Assembly (NCBI RefSeq): GCF_002162355.1
Contig: NZ_CP021434.1
Span: forward strand, 1,210,501 to 1,274,500
Source of the DNA: Tumebacillus avium
GTDB lineage: Bacteria; Bacillota; Bacilli; Tumebacillales; Tumebacillaceae
Length of the DNA: 64,000 bases
Direction of reading: 5' to 3'
The translations under genes were made by a program, and so were the position numbers. Positions 7,023 through 15,918 of this stretch are shown here, one piece after another. Numbering within the stretch: the stretch's first letter is position 1; each line of letters opens with the position of its first letter. The notes beneath the pieces are model-generated. The model was not told the origin of the DNA, ran no database searches, and saw only the letters and a list, made by a program, of their open reading frames with translations.

Positions 7023-8233
7023 AACAAAAACTCCTTCCCAAAGAACGGAATCGCCCCATAACGGCCGTTAAGATAACCAGCCTCATAGTCCTCATCCTGA
7101 CGAGGGACAAATTCACAAAGAGAATATAGGTCGGTGCTAAATGTCTCCGGTTTCTTCTCTGTGAACCAGATCTGATCACGACGGAACAGGCGCTGGTCTA
7201 ATAGGTTCGTATTATGCGTTGTAAAAATAAGCTGCGCTCCATGAGGATTATGCACCGGGTCGTTGAAGAGCTTCACGATCTGCTCCATCATTAAGGGGTG
7301 CAGACTATTCTCAAGCTCATCAGCGATGATCAGCGCCCCTACCTCTAAAACCGTAACTACAGGACCAAGTAAGTTAAAGAAGCGTTGCGTTCCCTTAGAT
7401 TCTTCCTCGTATTTAAAATCGAAACTCTCAACAATTCCTTCTCGAATAATCTCTCTGAAAAACCGGATATCGTATTTTTGTGGGAGTCGAGGATTTATTT
7501 CGTATTTATTTATGCCAACGTCTCGAATGCCTAAATCCGCACTTTTTAAAATCCCCATCACCATATCCCGACTGTTCTCGTCGTCTACCATGATATCAAC
7601 GGTATGGTGAAAGGTAGGGAGCCCGTAAAGTGTTACCCAAGGATGTGTTTGGAATGCAAACCAATCAAAGACTTGATTAGCTTTGGAATAGTTGAATTGC
7701 GTCGCCAGCGCTAGATAAGAGGCATTCCCTAATGTTCGCTTGGCTAGTAGTGATTGTTCCTCATGATCACTACCAAACTCATAATCAGTGGTATTTTTTC
7801 TTTCAAAAATAAGTTGCTGTTTGCCATGCGGAAAGCTGTACAAGTACTCCTCATGAACCTGCTCCTGATCAAGTGCAAGACCGTAAGCATACTTCATACC
7901 TTCGTGTATAAAAATGACCTCGAACTTGCTTGGAGAATTCGCACAGGACTCATCCATCCGAAACGGAGATACCTCAATTAGCTTATCCCCTTTTTGGAGA
8001 CGGTGTGAAGTAGCTATAAAGTACACCATAAATTCAAACGCCCGCAGCACGTTTGTCTTCCCCGAAGCATTTGCTCCATATATAACAGCGGACCTTAAAA
8101 TAGCACCTTCTCTGTAAGCATCCGTATGTATCAAATTCTGCTCTAAATCCGTTTCCTCTTCCGCAGCCAGCATACTTAGGGTGAGACGCTCTTTGATGGA
8201 GCGGAAGTTTTCTACGCTGAACTCTAGTAACAT
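7019..8233 (-). CDS. AAA/ABC-type ATPase, RloA/AbiLi-like partner of RloB
   Basis: 404 residues. Starts MLLEFSVENFRSIKER, the N-terminus typical of AAA_15/AAA_21 SMC-like ATPases, with Walker A GANASGKTN near residue 53, Walker B region GALIIADELENSLHP and the H-loop FTTHNTNLLD. Such ATPases with a downstream RloB gene form a two-gene phage-defence unit. ATG at 8233 has GGGGAGG upstream; an extended -10 promoter lies at 8309-8317. The gene is AT-rich relative to its surroundings. Defence function is inferred from the pairing, not shown. Confidence 0.8.
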   Translation of the reverse strand: MLLEFSVENFRSIKERLTLSMLAAEEETDLEQNLIHTDAYREGAILRSAVIYGANASGKTNVLRAFEFMVYFIATSHRLQKGDKLIEVSPFRMDESCANSPSKFEVIFIHEGMKYAYGLALDQEQVHEEYLYSFPHGKQQLIFERKNTTDYEFGSDHEEQSLLAKRTLGNASYLALATQFNYSKANQVFDWFAFQTHPWVTLYGLPTFHHTVDIMVDDENSRDMVMGILKSADLGIRDVGINKYEINPRLPQKYDIRFFREIIREGIVESFDFKYEEESKGTQRFFNLLGPVVTVLEVGALIIADELENSLHPLMMEQIVKLFNDPVHNPHGAQLIFTTHNTNLLDQRLFRRDQIWFTEKKPETFSTDLYSLCEFVPRQDEDYEAGYLNGRYGAIPFFGKEFLF

Positions 8234-8308
8234 CTCATCGCCTCCCCAGATTTTTCGATAATTTCAGTATTTCCTTCTTATGTAACAATCCTACATTCCA
8301 GTGTACAA

Positions 8309-8317
8309 ATTATACCA
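8309..8317 (-). promoter_or_regulatory. Extended -10 promoter of the ATPase-rloB pair
   Basis: On the minus strand TGGTATAAT reads as an extended -10 (TGnTATAAT), about 75 bases before the ATPase start. No clear -35. Confidence 0.5.
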
Positions 8318-8354
8318 TGAATCATTGAAACGCTCTCCCGTTTCGCGACCTCTA

Positions 8355-8909
8355 ATGAGTAATAGCATCACAAAAAGGGGAGTTGCATTAATTCGCATCT
8401 TGAAAGGTGTGCTGATCACGGCGCTGGTGCTGGCCGGCATCTTGTTGATCAGCAATGTGGATAAAGGCGTGGAGCGGTATGCGCGGGATCGGATTCAGGT
8501 GATGGTCGGGCCCGGGACGCCGCTGGAAACGGTGGTGCAAGAGTTCGAAAGCGCTCGGGTGATCGACGAGGAGAAAGGCATCGTCGGCATTCCGGAGAAC
8601 GAAACGATGTTTTATGTCCGAAAATTCGAACGGGAGCACAGCGTGATGTTTGCCAGTCAGATTCCCATGCCGCCCGAATTTAAGTGGTCGGTCTACCAGT
8701 CCCGTCTGAAAAAGATGATCCAAAACTATACTGCAGGCGATCTACCTCGTGCTCGGCAATCAGTACGCGGAAGGCACAGCGCCGCTTCCGGCCGTCTTTG
8801 CGGACTGGGCACGCCGGTTCAACAAGGCTACAAGTTGGCCAAAATAGGCGCAGACGTGCGCCTATCGGAAACGATCACCGGCGGCGGAGCAATCCTCGAC
8901 GGGAAATAA
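8355..8909 (+). pseudogene. Decayed N-terminal copy of the adjacent ABC permease
   Basis: The segment from about 8390 to 8745 encodes a diverged copy of the N-terminus of the permease at 9050: GVLITALVLAGILLISNVDK here against GLLVAIGILAGILLISNLDK there, with the following extracytoplasmic part (ETVVQEF/QNVVDSF, MPPEFKWSVYQ/TPSFDFKRYTE) still alignable. Just past QNYTAGDL the homology stops, and the remaining frame looks non-coding. A different frame (8731-8847, YLVLGNQYAEGTAPLPAVFA) looks more protein-like, suggesting a deletion or frameshift junction. The permease core with its membrane domain is gone. A remnant of a tandem duplication is the best reading; a diverged short functional protein is less likely. 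Confidence 0.65.
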
Positions 8910-9049
8910 AACGCTGGACGGACTGCAACGGGTTGGCCTTTTTTTGGAAAGTTGCGACTTTCTGCGATTTTCTGTAACATTCTTGTTAGAATTAAAGTCT
9001 ATATAAGCAGTTATCGCGGGTTTCACATACAGAGAGAAGGGGATTGACG

Positions 9050-10117
9050 ATGGTAAGGATTTTACAAGGGCTGCTGGTCGCAATCGGCATCTTGGCCGGC
9101 ATCCTGCTGATCAGCAATCTGGACAAAGGGATCGATGTGATCTCCAAGACGGAGATTCAAGTTGTGCTGCTCCCGGGCGGAACGCTGCAAAACGTGGTCG
9201 ACTCGTTCCCGGGCACCCAAATCACCAATGCTGAGGCCGGGTATGTCTCCGTCCCAGCCGACAAGAAACAGGAACTGGAACGGCAGATCGCCCGCCACCG
9301 AGAAGTGCAGCTTACCCTGCCTGTGGTCACGACGCCCTCCTTTGATTTTAAACGCTATACCGAAGCTGTGAAGGTGCAGTTCAACGCCTATCTCGACGGC
9401 GATTTCGGTATGATCGGCTACATGTCGCGGCCCGAGCCGCTGCCGATCACCGATTCGCTCCCGGAGATGCTCAAGCGCTCCTTGTCCTACCTCGCGCCGG
9501 GCCTGTTCCTCGGCATCGCGCTGGGCTTTTTCGCCGCTTTGCTTGCCGTCTGGAAGCCCCGTGCGGGCAAGTTTCTTGACGCGGGCCAAGGCTTCCTGAT
9601 GTCCCTGCCCGACTTCTTTGTCGTCGTGCTGCTGCAATTCATCGCGATCGCAATCAACAAGCTGGCCGGGTCGCCGGTGATCATCATCATGCAGTTCGTG
9701 AAACAGACGCCGCTGCTCATCCCGATGCTGGCGATCTCGCTTCTGCCGGCGGCGCTCGTCTACGGGACGCTGCGCATCGCTTTTGAGCGCGAATGGGATG
9801 AAGGCTACATCAAGACCGCGTATGCGAAAGGCCTGTCCCGCCCGTCGGTGATCTTTGTGCACATGATGCGCAACACGATGGAAGATTTCCTGACGATCAT
9901 TCCGCGCGCCGTTTCGGTTGCGCTGACGTCACTGGTCGTTGTGGAAGTCATGGCCGGCATCTTTGGTCTTGGCGGCTATGCGGTCAACCAAAGCATCGCC
10001 TATGTCACGTCGCTGGCGACCACCTGCGCGATTCTGGCCGGCTTCTCGCTGCTCGTGCAGGGACTGTTCGCGATCCTGCGCAGCCGCGTCGTCGTGTCCG
10101 CAAAGGAGGGAGCGTAG
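9050..10117 (+). CDS. ABC transporter permease, oligopeptide/nickel type (DppB/OppB-like)
   Basis: 355 residues from ATG 9050 (GAAGGGG 6 bases upstream; the TTG at 9044 is too close). It has an N-terminal helix, an extracytoplasmic segment of about 110 residues, then five or so helices with the BPD_transp_1 EAA loop (EGYIKTAYAKGLSRPSVIFVH). This is the DppB/OppB layout, one half of a peptide-type importer channel. The stop abuts the ATG of the second permease. Neither a substrate-binding lipoprotein nor an ATPase gene is next to the pair, so substrate and energy partner are unknown. Confidence 0.85.
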   Translation: MVRILQGLLVAIGILAGILLISNLDKGIDVISKTEIQVVLLPGGTLQNVVDSFPGTQITNAEAGYVSVPADKKQELERQIARHREVQLTLPVVTTPSFDFKRYTEAVKVQFNAYLDGDFGMIGYMSRPEPLPITDSLPEMLKRSLSYLAPGLFLGIALGFFAALLAVWKPRAGKFLDAGQGFLMSLPDFFVVVLLQFIAIAINKLAGSPVIIIMQFVKQTPLLIPMLAISLLPAALVYGTLRIAFEREWDEGYIKTAYAKGLSRPSVIFVHMMRNTMEDFLTIIPRAVSVALTSLVVVEVMAGIFGLGGYAVNQSIAYVTSLATTCAILAGFSLLVQGLFAILRSRVVVSAKEGA

Positions 10118-11641
10118 ATGAACGCCGCTGCGGAAGCTAAAAAAGACCGCCTGCTCTACCAACTGGCCTGGGCGCTCCTGTTGATTCTCGTCTTTGTCGC
10201 CGTATTTGGCTCATACCTGATGCCGCATGAGATCACCGCTGCACACAAGGTCGGGATCACCTATGAGACGGTCAATGGCGTGAAAACGCCGATCTCGCCG
10301 CCGTTTGCTCCAGACTGGGCGCACCCGCTCGGCACCGACCATCGCGGGTATGATGTGTTGTCCCTGCTGCTCAACGGTGCAAAATACACGCTGGGCTTTG
10401 CATTTCTCGTCACTCTCGTCCGCTTTTTGATCGCCTTGCCGATGGGGCTGTACTCCGGCTCGACCGGGCGCGGGCGCAAGATCATTCAGACCTTGCAGCT
10501 GATCACATCGGGCGTGCCGACGCTTCTGTTTATTTTCCCGACCTTGTACGGGCTGTCGAGGCTGCTTGGGATGAACGAAGGGATGAACCCCAACGATCCG
10601 AAAATCCTGATGTTTGCCTTCCTGCTGTTCACGCTGCTCGTCCTGATCGGCGTGTTCCAGATCGCGCACCAGATGGGCGAGCGCGCCCGCTTCTTCGCCG
10701 CCAAGGAATATGTCGGCGCGGCGAAAACGATGGGCGCTTCCACGACGCGGATCGTCTTCCGCCACCTGATGCCGCATCTGCGCCCCGATATGTGGTTTGC
10801 GCTGTTGACCGATTTTATCCAAGTCTTGTTCCTGCTCGGGCAGCTCGCCGTCCTGAACATCTTCCTTGGCGGCGGGGAGCGGTTTGTCTTCGATGACGGC
10901 CCTCCGGCGCAGTTCATGACGCTTACGATGACCGGCGAATGGGGCGGGATGATCTCCTACGGTGCGCGCGCACTGCGTTATTATCCGTGGATTCTCTTCG
11001 CAGCCGGGCTGTTCCTGACCTTGTCGATCCTGATCCTCTCCTTCTTCTCCAAGCAGTTGCAAAAACGTCTGGCGCGCCCGTACCTGTACCGCACCCAGCC
11101 GCTTTTGCAAAACAAGCCGGTCTTGGCGATGGGCACCGCCGTCGTCGCGGCTTGTGCGTTGATCCTCGTCTTCCTGCCCAACAAATCACCGACCGTGATC
11201 ACCGCGACGGCGCAGGTGCAGCAAGAGCAGATCGATCCGATCAAAAAAGAGCTGGAAGCGCAGACCAAACGCCAGGAGCAGGGCATGAAAGAAACGGCGA
11301 CCGGCATCATCAAGAACCTGAAAGAGGACAAGTGGAACTATGCCCAAGCCTACTTGTACCTCAATCCGGGCCGCAACCGCAGCTACATGATGAACTATGA
11401 CAAGCCGTTTGCGCCGTTTGACGGCTGGATGGCCAAGCTGAAGGCCGGCTATGAATTTGTGGAATTTGGCGCGATCACCCGTTCCGACAAGCAGTTGGAG
11501 CTGAGCGACGGCCACAAAATGGACCTGCTCCAGATCGAAATCAAAGTCAAAGGTCCAAACGGCGAACAGGAGACTTGGAACCTCCCGATGTTCGGCAACC
11601 GCGCGGTTGGCGAACTCACCAAGCCGGAGGGCGCGAAATAA
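10118..11641 (+). CDS. ABC transporter permease (DppC/OppC-like) with extra C-terminal soluble domain
   Basis: 507 residues, far longer than the ~300 usual for DppC/OppC. The first ~330 residues are a normal permease (HPLGTDHRGYDVLS motif near residue 70; EAA loop KEYVGAAKTMGASTTRIVFRH). An additional hydrophobic helix (VLAMGTAVVAACALILVFLP) follows, then about 150 residues of soluble, probably extracytoplasmic domain with a Gln/Glu-rich helical start (QVQQEQIDPIKKELEAQT) and a beta-rich end. The start immediately follows the preceding stop, with an AAAGGAGGG ribosome site inside the upstream gene. The appended domain may replace a binding or regulatory subunit; I do not recognise it. Confidence 0.8.
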   Translation: MNAAAEAKKDRLLYQLAWALLLILVFVAVFGSYLMPHEITAAHKVGITYETVNGVKTPISPPFAPDWAHPLGTDHRGYDVLSLLLNGAKYTLGFAFLVTLVRFLIALPMGLYSGSTGRGRKIIQTLQLITSGVPTLLFIFPTLYGLSRLLGMNEGMNPNDPKILMFAFLLFTLLVLIGVFQIAHQMGERARFFAAKEYVGAAKTMGASTTRIVFRHLMPHLRPDMWFALLTDFIQVLFLLGQLAVLNIFLGGGERFVFDDGPPAQFMTLTMTGEWGGMISYGARALRYYPWILFAAGLFLTLSILILSFFSKQLQKRLARPYLYRTQPLLQNKPVLAMGTAVVAACALILVFLPNKSPTVITATAQVQQEQIDPIKKELEAQTKRQEQGMKETATGIIKNLKEDKWNYAQAYLYLNPGRNRSYMMNYDKPFAPFDGWMAKLKAGYEFVEFGAITRSDKQLELSDGHKMDLLQIEIKVKGPNGEQETWNLPMFGNRAVGELTKPEGAK

Positions 11642-11681
11642 GAGTGACAAATGCAGTAGGAAAACGGTGGATCTCATAACA

Positions 11682-11735
11682 AAACCCGCAGCGCGGTGGA
11701 GGACTTCAGGCCTCTTCCCGGTGCGGGTTTTTATT
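11682..11735. terminator. Terminator after the permease operon
   Basis: AAACCCGCA (11682-11690) pairs with TGCGGGTTT (11722-11730) around an internal GC-rich hairpin, followed by TTATTT. It overlaps the end of the convergent gene. Confidence 0.75.
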
Positions 11736-12921
11736 TGAGCCAGCTTTCGGCGGCGACCGCCTTTTCCACGAGCATCAAAGTTTTGCAGTACAGGCCGGTG
11801 ATCTTATGCTGGGCAGGGGGCTTCGCGGCGTACAATTGCTCCGCCGCATCGGGCGCACAGCACCAGTCTTCCCCGCCCGGCGGTTCCGGGGAGGTCACAT
11901 CCGGCCAGACGTCGTGCAGGCGCGGGCTGTAGATCGGTTTCGCGCCAGGGCGCAAGACAGCTCCGTTGACGCGCGGGTAGTAGCGTTTGCGTTTGACGCT
12001 GCCTGCAGGCGGATCGGCTGTGTAGAGGTGGCTCCAGTAGTCGGCGCGCGACCCGGTGTGCGGCCGGCTCTTGGCAAAGGAGATCACCCCTTGGCGCACG
12101 TCCTCCTTGCCAAACAGGATCGCGTACAGACGTCGTCCCGTGTCAATGCGCTCGGTCAGCGACAGAAACGTGTCGACGACGCAGCCGGCAAGTTCGACGC
12201 TGTCCGTGTTCGAGCGGTATGGGAGGGCGACCTGTGTGAGATTGAGGTAGGTCTGGGCTTGGAACTCGAACGATTCGATCACCGGCTTGTAGGCCGGATT
12301 TTGCACGACGCGGTGTTCGATGTAATTTTGTTCGTTGATGATCAGTCCCAAGGTCAGCAGCTCCGAGTCTTTGCGCTCCCAAAAGCGCTCCCAGATCACC
12401 GTCATGAAGCGGGAGACACCAAAGTACGGCAGCAGATGGAACAAGGGCTTGCCTCCTTTGACGCTCGCTTCGTACAGCAAGAGCTGCGGATAGGCGTCGC
12501 CAAAGATCAGCCAGTTCGCCCGTTCGAGGAATTGAAAAAACGCCTCCGCCTGGCCCGCCTCCATCACCCGCGCGATCAAGTCCCCGCGCAGGTCGGTCAT
12601 GCTGTACCCCCCGTTGCGCGAGACCATGTGGGCGAGCAGCGCCCAGTGCAGTTCGGGGGAGCGCTGGTAGACCTCCCAATACGCCGCCGTGCGCGTGACG
12701 TTGTTGCGGTTGTGCTCGCGGGTGGCGTGCCGGACCTGGTCGTACAGCTTGCGTTCCCCGCCTGTTAACAAAAGCGGGTCGGGGGCAGGCGAGTTGCCTT
12801 TTTCCGGCAAGAGGCTGAGCACCCGGCGCACTTCCCGAACTTCCTGTTCATTCGAGCGCCCGGTCAGCCGCGCGCGCAACCGTTTCCAAAAGTCGAGCCA
12901 CGTTTCCATCCACACACTCAT
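11731..12921 (-). CDS. DUF2515-like (YppC-type) protein of unknown function
   Basis: 396 residues from ATG 12921, chosen because GGAGG lies 9 bases upstream; an ATG pair at 12942 lacks a site. No signal peptide or clear membrane helix. The sequence resembles the DUF2515/YppC family of spore-forming bacilli (NRNNVTRTAAYWEVYQRSPE LHWALLAHMVSRNGGYSMTD is the kind of conserved core), with helices throughout and a Pro/Gly-rich stretch near the end. Function unknown. It stands alone, convergent to the permease operon, with its terminator shared at 11682-11735. Confidence 0.6.
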   Translation of the reverse strand: MSVWMETWLDFWKRLRARLTGRSNEQEVREVRRVLSLLPEKGNSPAPDPLLLTGGERKLYDQVRHATREHNRNNVTRTAAYWEVYQRSPELHWALLAHMVSRNGGYSMTDLRGDLIARVMEAGQAEAFFQFLERANWLIFGDAYPQLLLYEASVKGGKPLFHLLPYFGVSRFMTVIWERFWERKDSELLTLGLIINEQNYIEHRVVQNPAYKPVIESFEFQAQTYLNLTQVALPYRSNTDSVELAGCVVDTFLSLTERIDTGRRLYAILFGKEDVRQGVISFAKSRPHTGSRADYWSHLYTADPPAGSVKRKRYYPRVNGAVLRPGAKPIYSPRLHDVWPDVTSPEPPGGEDWCCAPDAAEQLYAAKPPAQHKITGLYCKTLMLVEKAVAAESWLK

Positions 12922-12989
12922 CTTCCACAACCTCCGCATCACAAACCCTTCTTACTACTCTATGATGCACCAAGCGGAGGTGTGAAAGC

Positions 12990-13550
12990 CTACTGTTTGA
13001 GCACGACTTCTTTTTTCGATTCAAATGCTTCCTTTTCCAGCAGGTAAGCCGGGATCGAGAAGCGCAGATTCGCACTCTGGGAACGCTCCTTGTTGATTTT
13101 GTATGCAAACTGACCTTTGATCTCTTTGCCCGGCGCGATTTCCTGACTGCGGAACTCGGTGTTGTCTCGATTCAGATGCTTAAAGGCGGGAAGCACAATA
13201 TCGCCCGTCCAGTTATCCACCTTAATCTGGTAGTTGTTCAAATGAACTTTGATCCCTTTGTCGGTCGGGTTCTTGATCGCCACATCCACGATCAGAAATT
13301 GCTCGTTCTCTTTCAAATCGTCATACCCGTGCCCTTCCACTTCTTTTTGAAAATGGAAGCCCGTCACGGTCGTAAGAATGCCGCCCGACTCTACCGCTTC
13401 TCCCATCTGAAACACTTTCGTTTCCGGATCGGTGACCACATTTTGATTGACGTCCTGGAATTTATAGGCGAAGAAACCTGCTCCGGCGACGATCACGATC
13501 AGAACTGCAAACCACCAGCGGGAGAAGACCGATTTTCTTTTTTTGCTCAT
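12990..13550 (-). CDS. Membrane-anchored DUF4352-like protein, last gene of the ABC operon
   Basis: 186 residues: one N-terminal membrane helix (WWFAVLIVIVAGAGFFAYKF) and an extracytoplasmic beta-sandwich of DUF4352 type (FLIVDVAIKNPTDKGIKV, TEFRSQEIAPGKEIKGQFAY). DUF4352 domains are common in secreted or anchored Firmicute proteins and adopt an immunoglobulin/telokin-like fold. It begins 2 bases after the ABC ATPase stop, so it is the distal gene of the 17208-12990 operon and may help the exported protein or protect the producer. Confidence 0.7.
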   Translation of the reverse strand: MSKKRKSVFSRWWFAVLIVIVAGAGFFAYKFQDVNQNVVTDPETKVFQMGEAVESGGILTTVTGFHFQKEVEGHGYDDLKENEQFLIVDVAIKNPTDKGIKVHLNNYQIKVDNWTGDIVLPAFKHLNRDNTEFRSQEIAPGKEIKGQFAYKINKERSQSANLRFSIPAYLLEKEAFESKKEVVLKQ

Positions 13551-13552
13551 GA

Positions 13553-14224
13553 TTAGACACTCTCCTTTTTCATCACTTCATGTTTGGTAATCCGGCCGTT
13601 TTCCATCGTGAATTTCTCATCGACCAGAAAATCGAGTTCTTCTTTGTCGTGGGAAGCGACGAGGACCGTTTTGCCGCGCTGCTTCAGATCAAGCAGGATA
13701 TCACGAACCATCTCAACACCTTTATCGTCGAGCGCATTGGTCGGTTCGTCGAGGATCACCAGATCGGGATCTTCCATAATCGTCTGCGCCAAGCCCAAGC
13801 GCTGTTTCATCCCAAGCGAATATTTCTTAAACTTGCGCTTGTCATCCGGATCAAGCCCGACGCGAGCAATGCTGGTGCGCACTTCGTCTTCACCAATCTC
13901 TTCCTTGAGCGAAGCGAGCAGCATCAAATTCTTCAAGCCTGTGTACTGGGGCAGGAAGCCCGGATATTCGATCAGGATCCCGACGCTTCTCGGAAAGGAG
14001 AGATCCGCTCCGAGCCGCTCCCCGTCGATGCGCACCTCGCCTGCCGAGGGCAGGATCAACCCGCAGATGGCCCGAAACAGCATCGTTTTGCCCGACCCGT
14101 TCTTTCCTTGGAAGCCGTAGATTTTTCCAGACTGGAGTTCAAGGTTAATCGAGTCAAGCACGGTAGCACCTTGAATTTTTTTCGACATGTTCTGAATCTG
14201 GATATACGATTTTGCAGTTGTCAT
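13553..14224 (-). CDS. ABC transporter ATP-binding protein
   Basis: About 223 residues with Walker A GKNGSGKTM, signature YSLGMKQRLGLAQ, Walker B DLVILDEPTNALD and switch His (VLVASHDKEEL). This is the single-domain ATPase type found with multi-permease exporters or immunity transporters (BcrA/YxdL-like grouping). ATG 14224 is preferred since AAAGGA is spaced 8 bases before it; an ATG at 14233 is too close. It follows three membrane-protein genes that presumably form the channel it powers. Confidence 0.9.
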   Translation of the reverse strand: MTTAKSYIQIQNMSKKIQGATVLDSINLELQSGKIYGFQGKNGSGKTMLFRAICGLILPSAGEVRIDGERLGADLSFPRSVGILIEYPGFLPQYTGLKNLMLLASLKEEIGEDEVRTSIARVGLDPDDKRKFKKYSLGMKQRLGLAQTIMEDPDLVILDEPTNALDDKGVEMVRDILLDLKQRGKTVLVASHDKEELDFLVDEKFTMENGRITKHEVMKKESV

Positions 14225-14239
14225 CACGATCATCCTTTC

Positions 14240-15055
14240 TTACTCTGTGTCCTCCTTCGAGAGCACGTCGACTTTTTGAAACATCAGGCAGCCAAGCACC
14301 GCGCACACCACTATTGCCGCTGCATTATAGAAGAAGGACAGTTCCAGACTGATCCCCCGCTCCGCTTCAAACAGCGTGTGGCGCAGCCACATCGAATGCG
14401 AGCCGGGCAACAGCGCCGACGGATAAAACAGCGAAGCGAGGATCAGCGCTGCTGTTGCCAGATAGCTGAAGATAGGTTTGAGCACAAGCGACAGCGTCGT
14501 CTGCAGGAAGGACAAGGCGAGGGAAGACGAGAGCCACAGCCCAAAGGTCTGGATCACAAATACCAGCGGATGTACGGTGTCGGTCAAAAGCGGCAACATC
14601 TCCATCCCCGCATATTCGCTCCATGACAACGACAGCGGATGCGTGATCGCCGCCACGATCAAGATCGTGAGAAAGGCGAGCAGATAAAACGCCGTCACCG
14701 TGACCGTCACCCAGATCAGCTTGCTGATCCACCACAAGTTTCGGCTGCCGGAACGGGTCAGCAGATACGGACCGCTGCCAAGCAGGTCGTCCTGCGGGTA
14801 ATGCCCCACCAAGTAGGCGATGTACAGCTGAACGAACAGCCAGATGACCGGAATCTCCGTTTCAAACCCGATTCCTTTCAGCGCCTCAAAATAAAAATCG
14901 TAAAGGTTGGCTTGCACAGTTCCCTGCGTGAAATTGTAATGCTGAATCCAAGCCACAAACACAAAGATCAGGATGACTGCGAGCATTTTGTAGCGGTTGA
15001 CTCCAAAGCCAAACGCGAGATCCCGTTTGGCCAGCAGCCATAATTTCGGAATCAT
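14240..15055 (-). CDS. ABC-2-like membrane protein (permease 3)
   Basis: 271 residues with about six predicted helices and short loops. It begins MIPKLWLLAKRDLAFGFG and lacks recognisable soluble domains. It overlaps the upstream membrane gene by 4 bases (ATGA) and precedes the ATPase by 15 bases, so it is part of one export or immunity complex. Sequence resemblance to ABC-2 permeases is only general. Confidence 0.75.
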   Translation of the reverse strand: MIPKLWLLAKRDLAFGFGVNRYKMLAVILIFVFVAWIQHYNFTQGTVQANLYDFYFEALKGIGFETEIPVIWLFVQLYIAYLVGHYPQDDLLGSGPYLLTRSGSRNLWWISKLIWVTVTVTAFYLLAFLTILIVAAITHPLSLSWSEYAGMEMLPLLTDTVHPLVFVIQTFGLWLSSSLALSFLQTTLSLVLKPIFSYLATAALILASLFYPSALLPGSHSMWLRHTLFEAERGISLELSFFYNAAAIVVCAVLGCLMFQKVDVLSKEDTE

Positions 15056-15918
15056 CGCAAATCACCAACCGTTTCCTTGTCCTTGGCGAACAAGTACTCT
15101 TTGCGCTCCCAAGCGCTGCGTCCGACCATGATCAGCACCGCACAGATTCCGAGCAGATACAGGCCGTTCCAGAACAGGCCCGTAAAGCTGAGCCACTCAG
15201 CGTGCGTAATGATCGTCTGGCGGAAGAGCAGCGAGAAGCTGCGCGAGAACACATCGATCAGACAGATCAGCAACACGACGAAATAGCCGACGATCGCGCG
15301 ATTGGTCAGCGCGGAGACGATAGAAGCGGCCATCGCTGCCGATGACAAGCCGAGCGTGCCAAAGATCATCGTCAGTCCGATGATCACAATCGGGTGATAA
15401 AAGGCCTGGTTCTGCTCCCAAGCTGTGAGCATGTGCGAACTCCCCTGCTGTGCATCCATCGCGCTTGCGATCAGATGAAGCATCCCGCCCGGAGACGTCC
15501 ACGTGTTTTGATAATCTAACAGCGGAGCCCCGACCACAGCTTCCACAGCAGTCACCATGCAGGTAAACAGGAACGCGTGTACAAAGATCTTTTTCACTTT
15601 GGCCGCCCAGATGCTGCTGCGCGATCCATAGCGAAGCGTGATCTGCTCGTTGGCGTCAAAAGACACGATCTCCTGAATCAGGTACAAAAAGAGCGGGGCC
15701 AACAAAATGGCGGCAAACGGCTCGCCAAAGATCGTGATGATTCCGTCCATGATCCCGAGTTCAACCTGCTTCCTCGCTGTTTCGTACAGGAGATAGTCCG
15801 TTCGAAAATAGCAGACCGGCAGCAAAAACAGCAGCACCAGCACGATTCGCACCATGGCCCGCGCTCCGTCATGCTTCAGCTCCAGCCATTCTTTCTTCAC
15901 CCGTTTAGTAAGTTTCAC
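15052..15918 (-). CDS. ABC-2-like membrane protein (permease 2)
   Basis: 288 residues, about six helices. It starts MKLTKRVKKEWLELKHDGAR and has a helix-rich core with long hydrophobic segments. The start overlaps the end of the preceding membrane gene by 14 bases and the end overlaps the next by 4, showing tight translational coupling. Presumed channel subunit of the ABC system; no known family assigned. Confidence 0.75.
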   Translation of the reverse strand: MKLTKRVKKEWLELKHDGARAMVRIVLVLLFLLPVCYFRTDYLLYETARKQVELGIMDGIITIFGEPFAAILLAPLFLYLIQEIVSFDANEQITLRYGSRSSIWAAKVKKIFVHAFLFTCMVTAVEAVVGAPLLDYQNTWTSPGGMLHLIASAMDAQQGSSHMLTAWEQNQAFYHPIVIIGLTMIFGTLGLSSAAMAASIVSALTNRAIVGYFVVLLICLIDVFSRSFSLLFRQTIITHAEWLSFTGLFWNGLYLLGICAVLIMVGRSAWERKEYLFAKDKETVGDLR

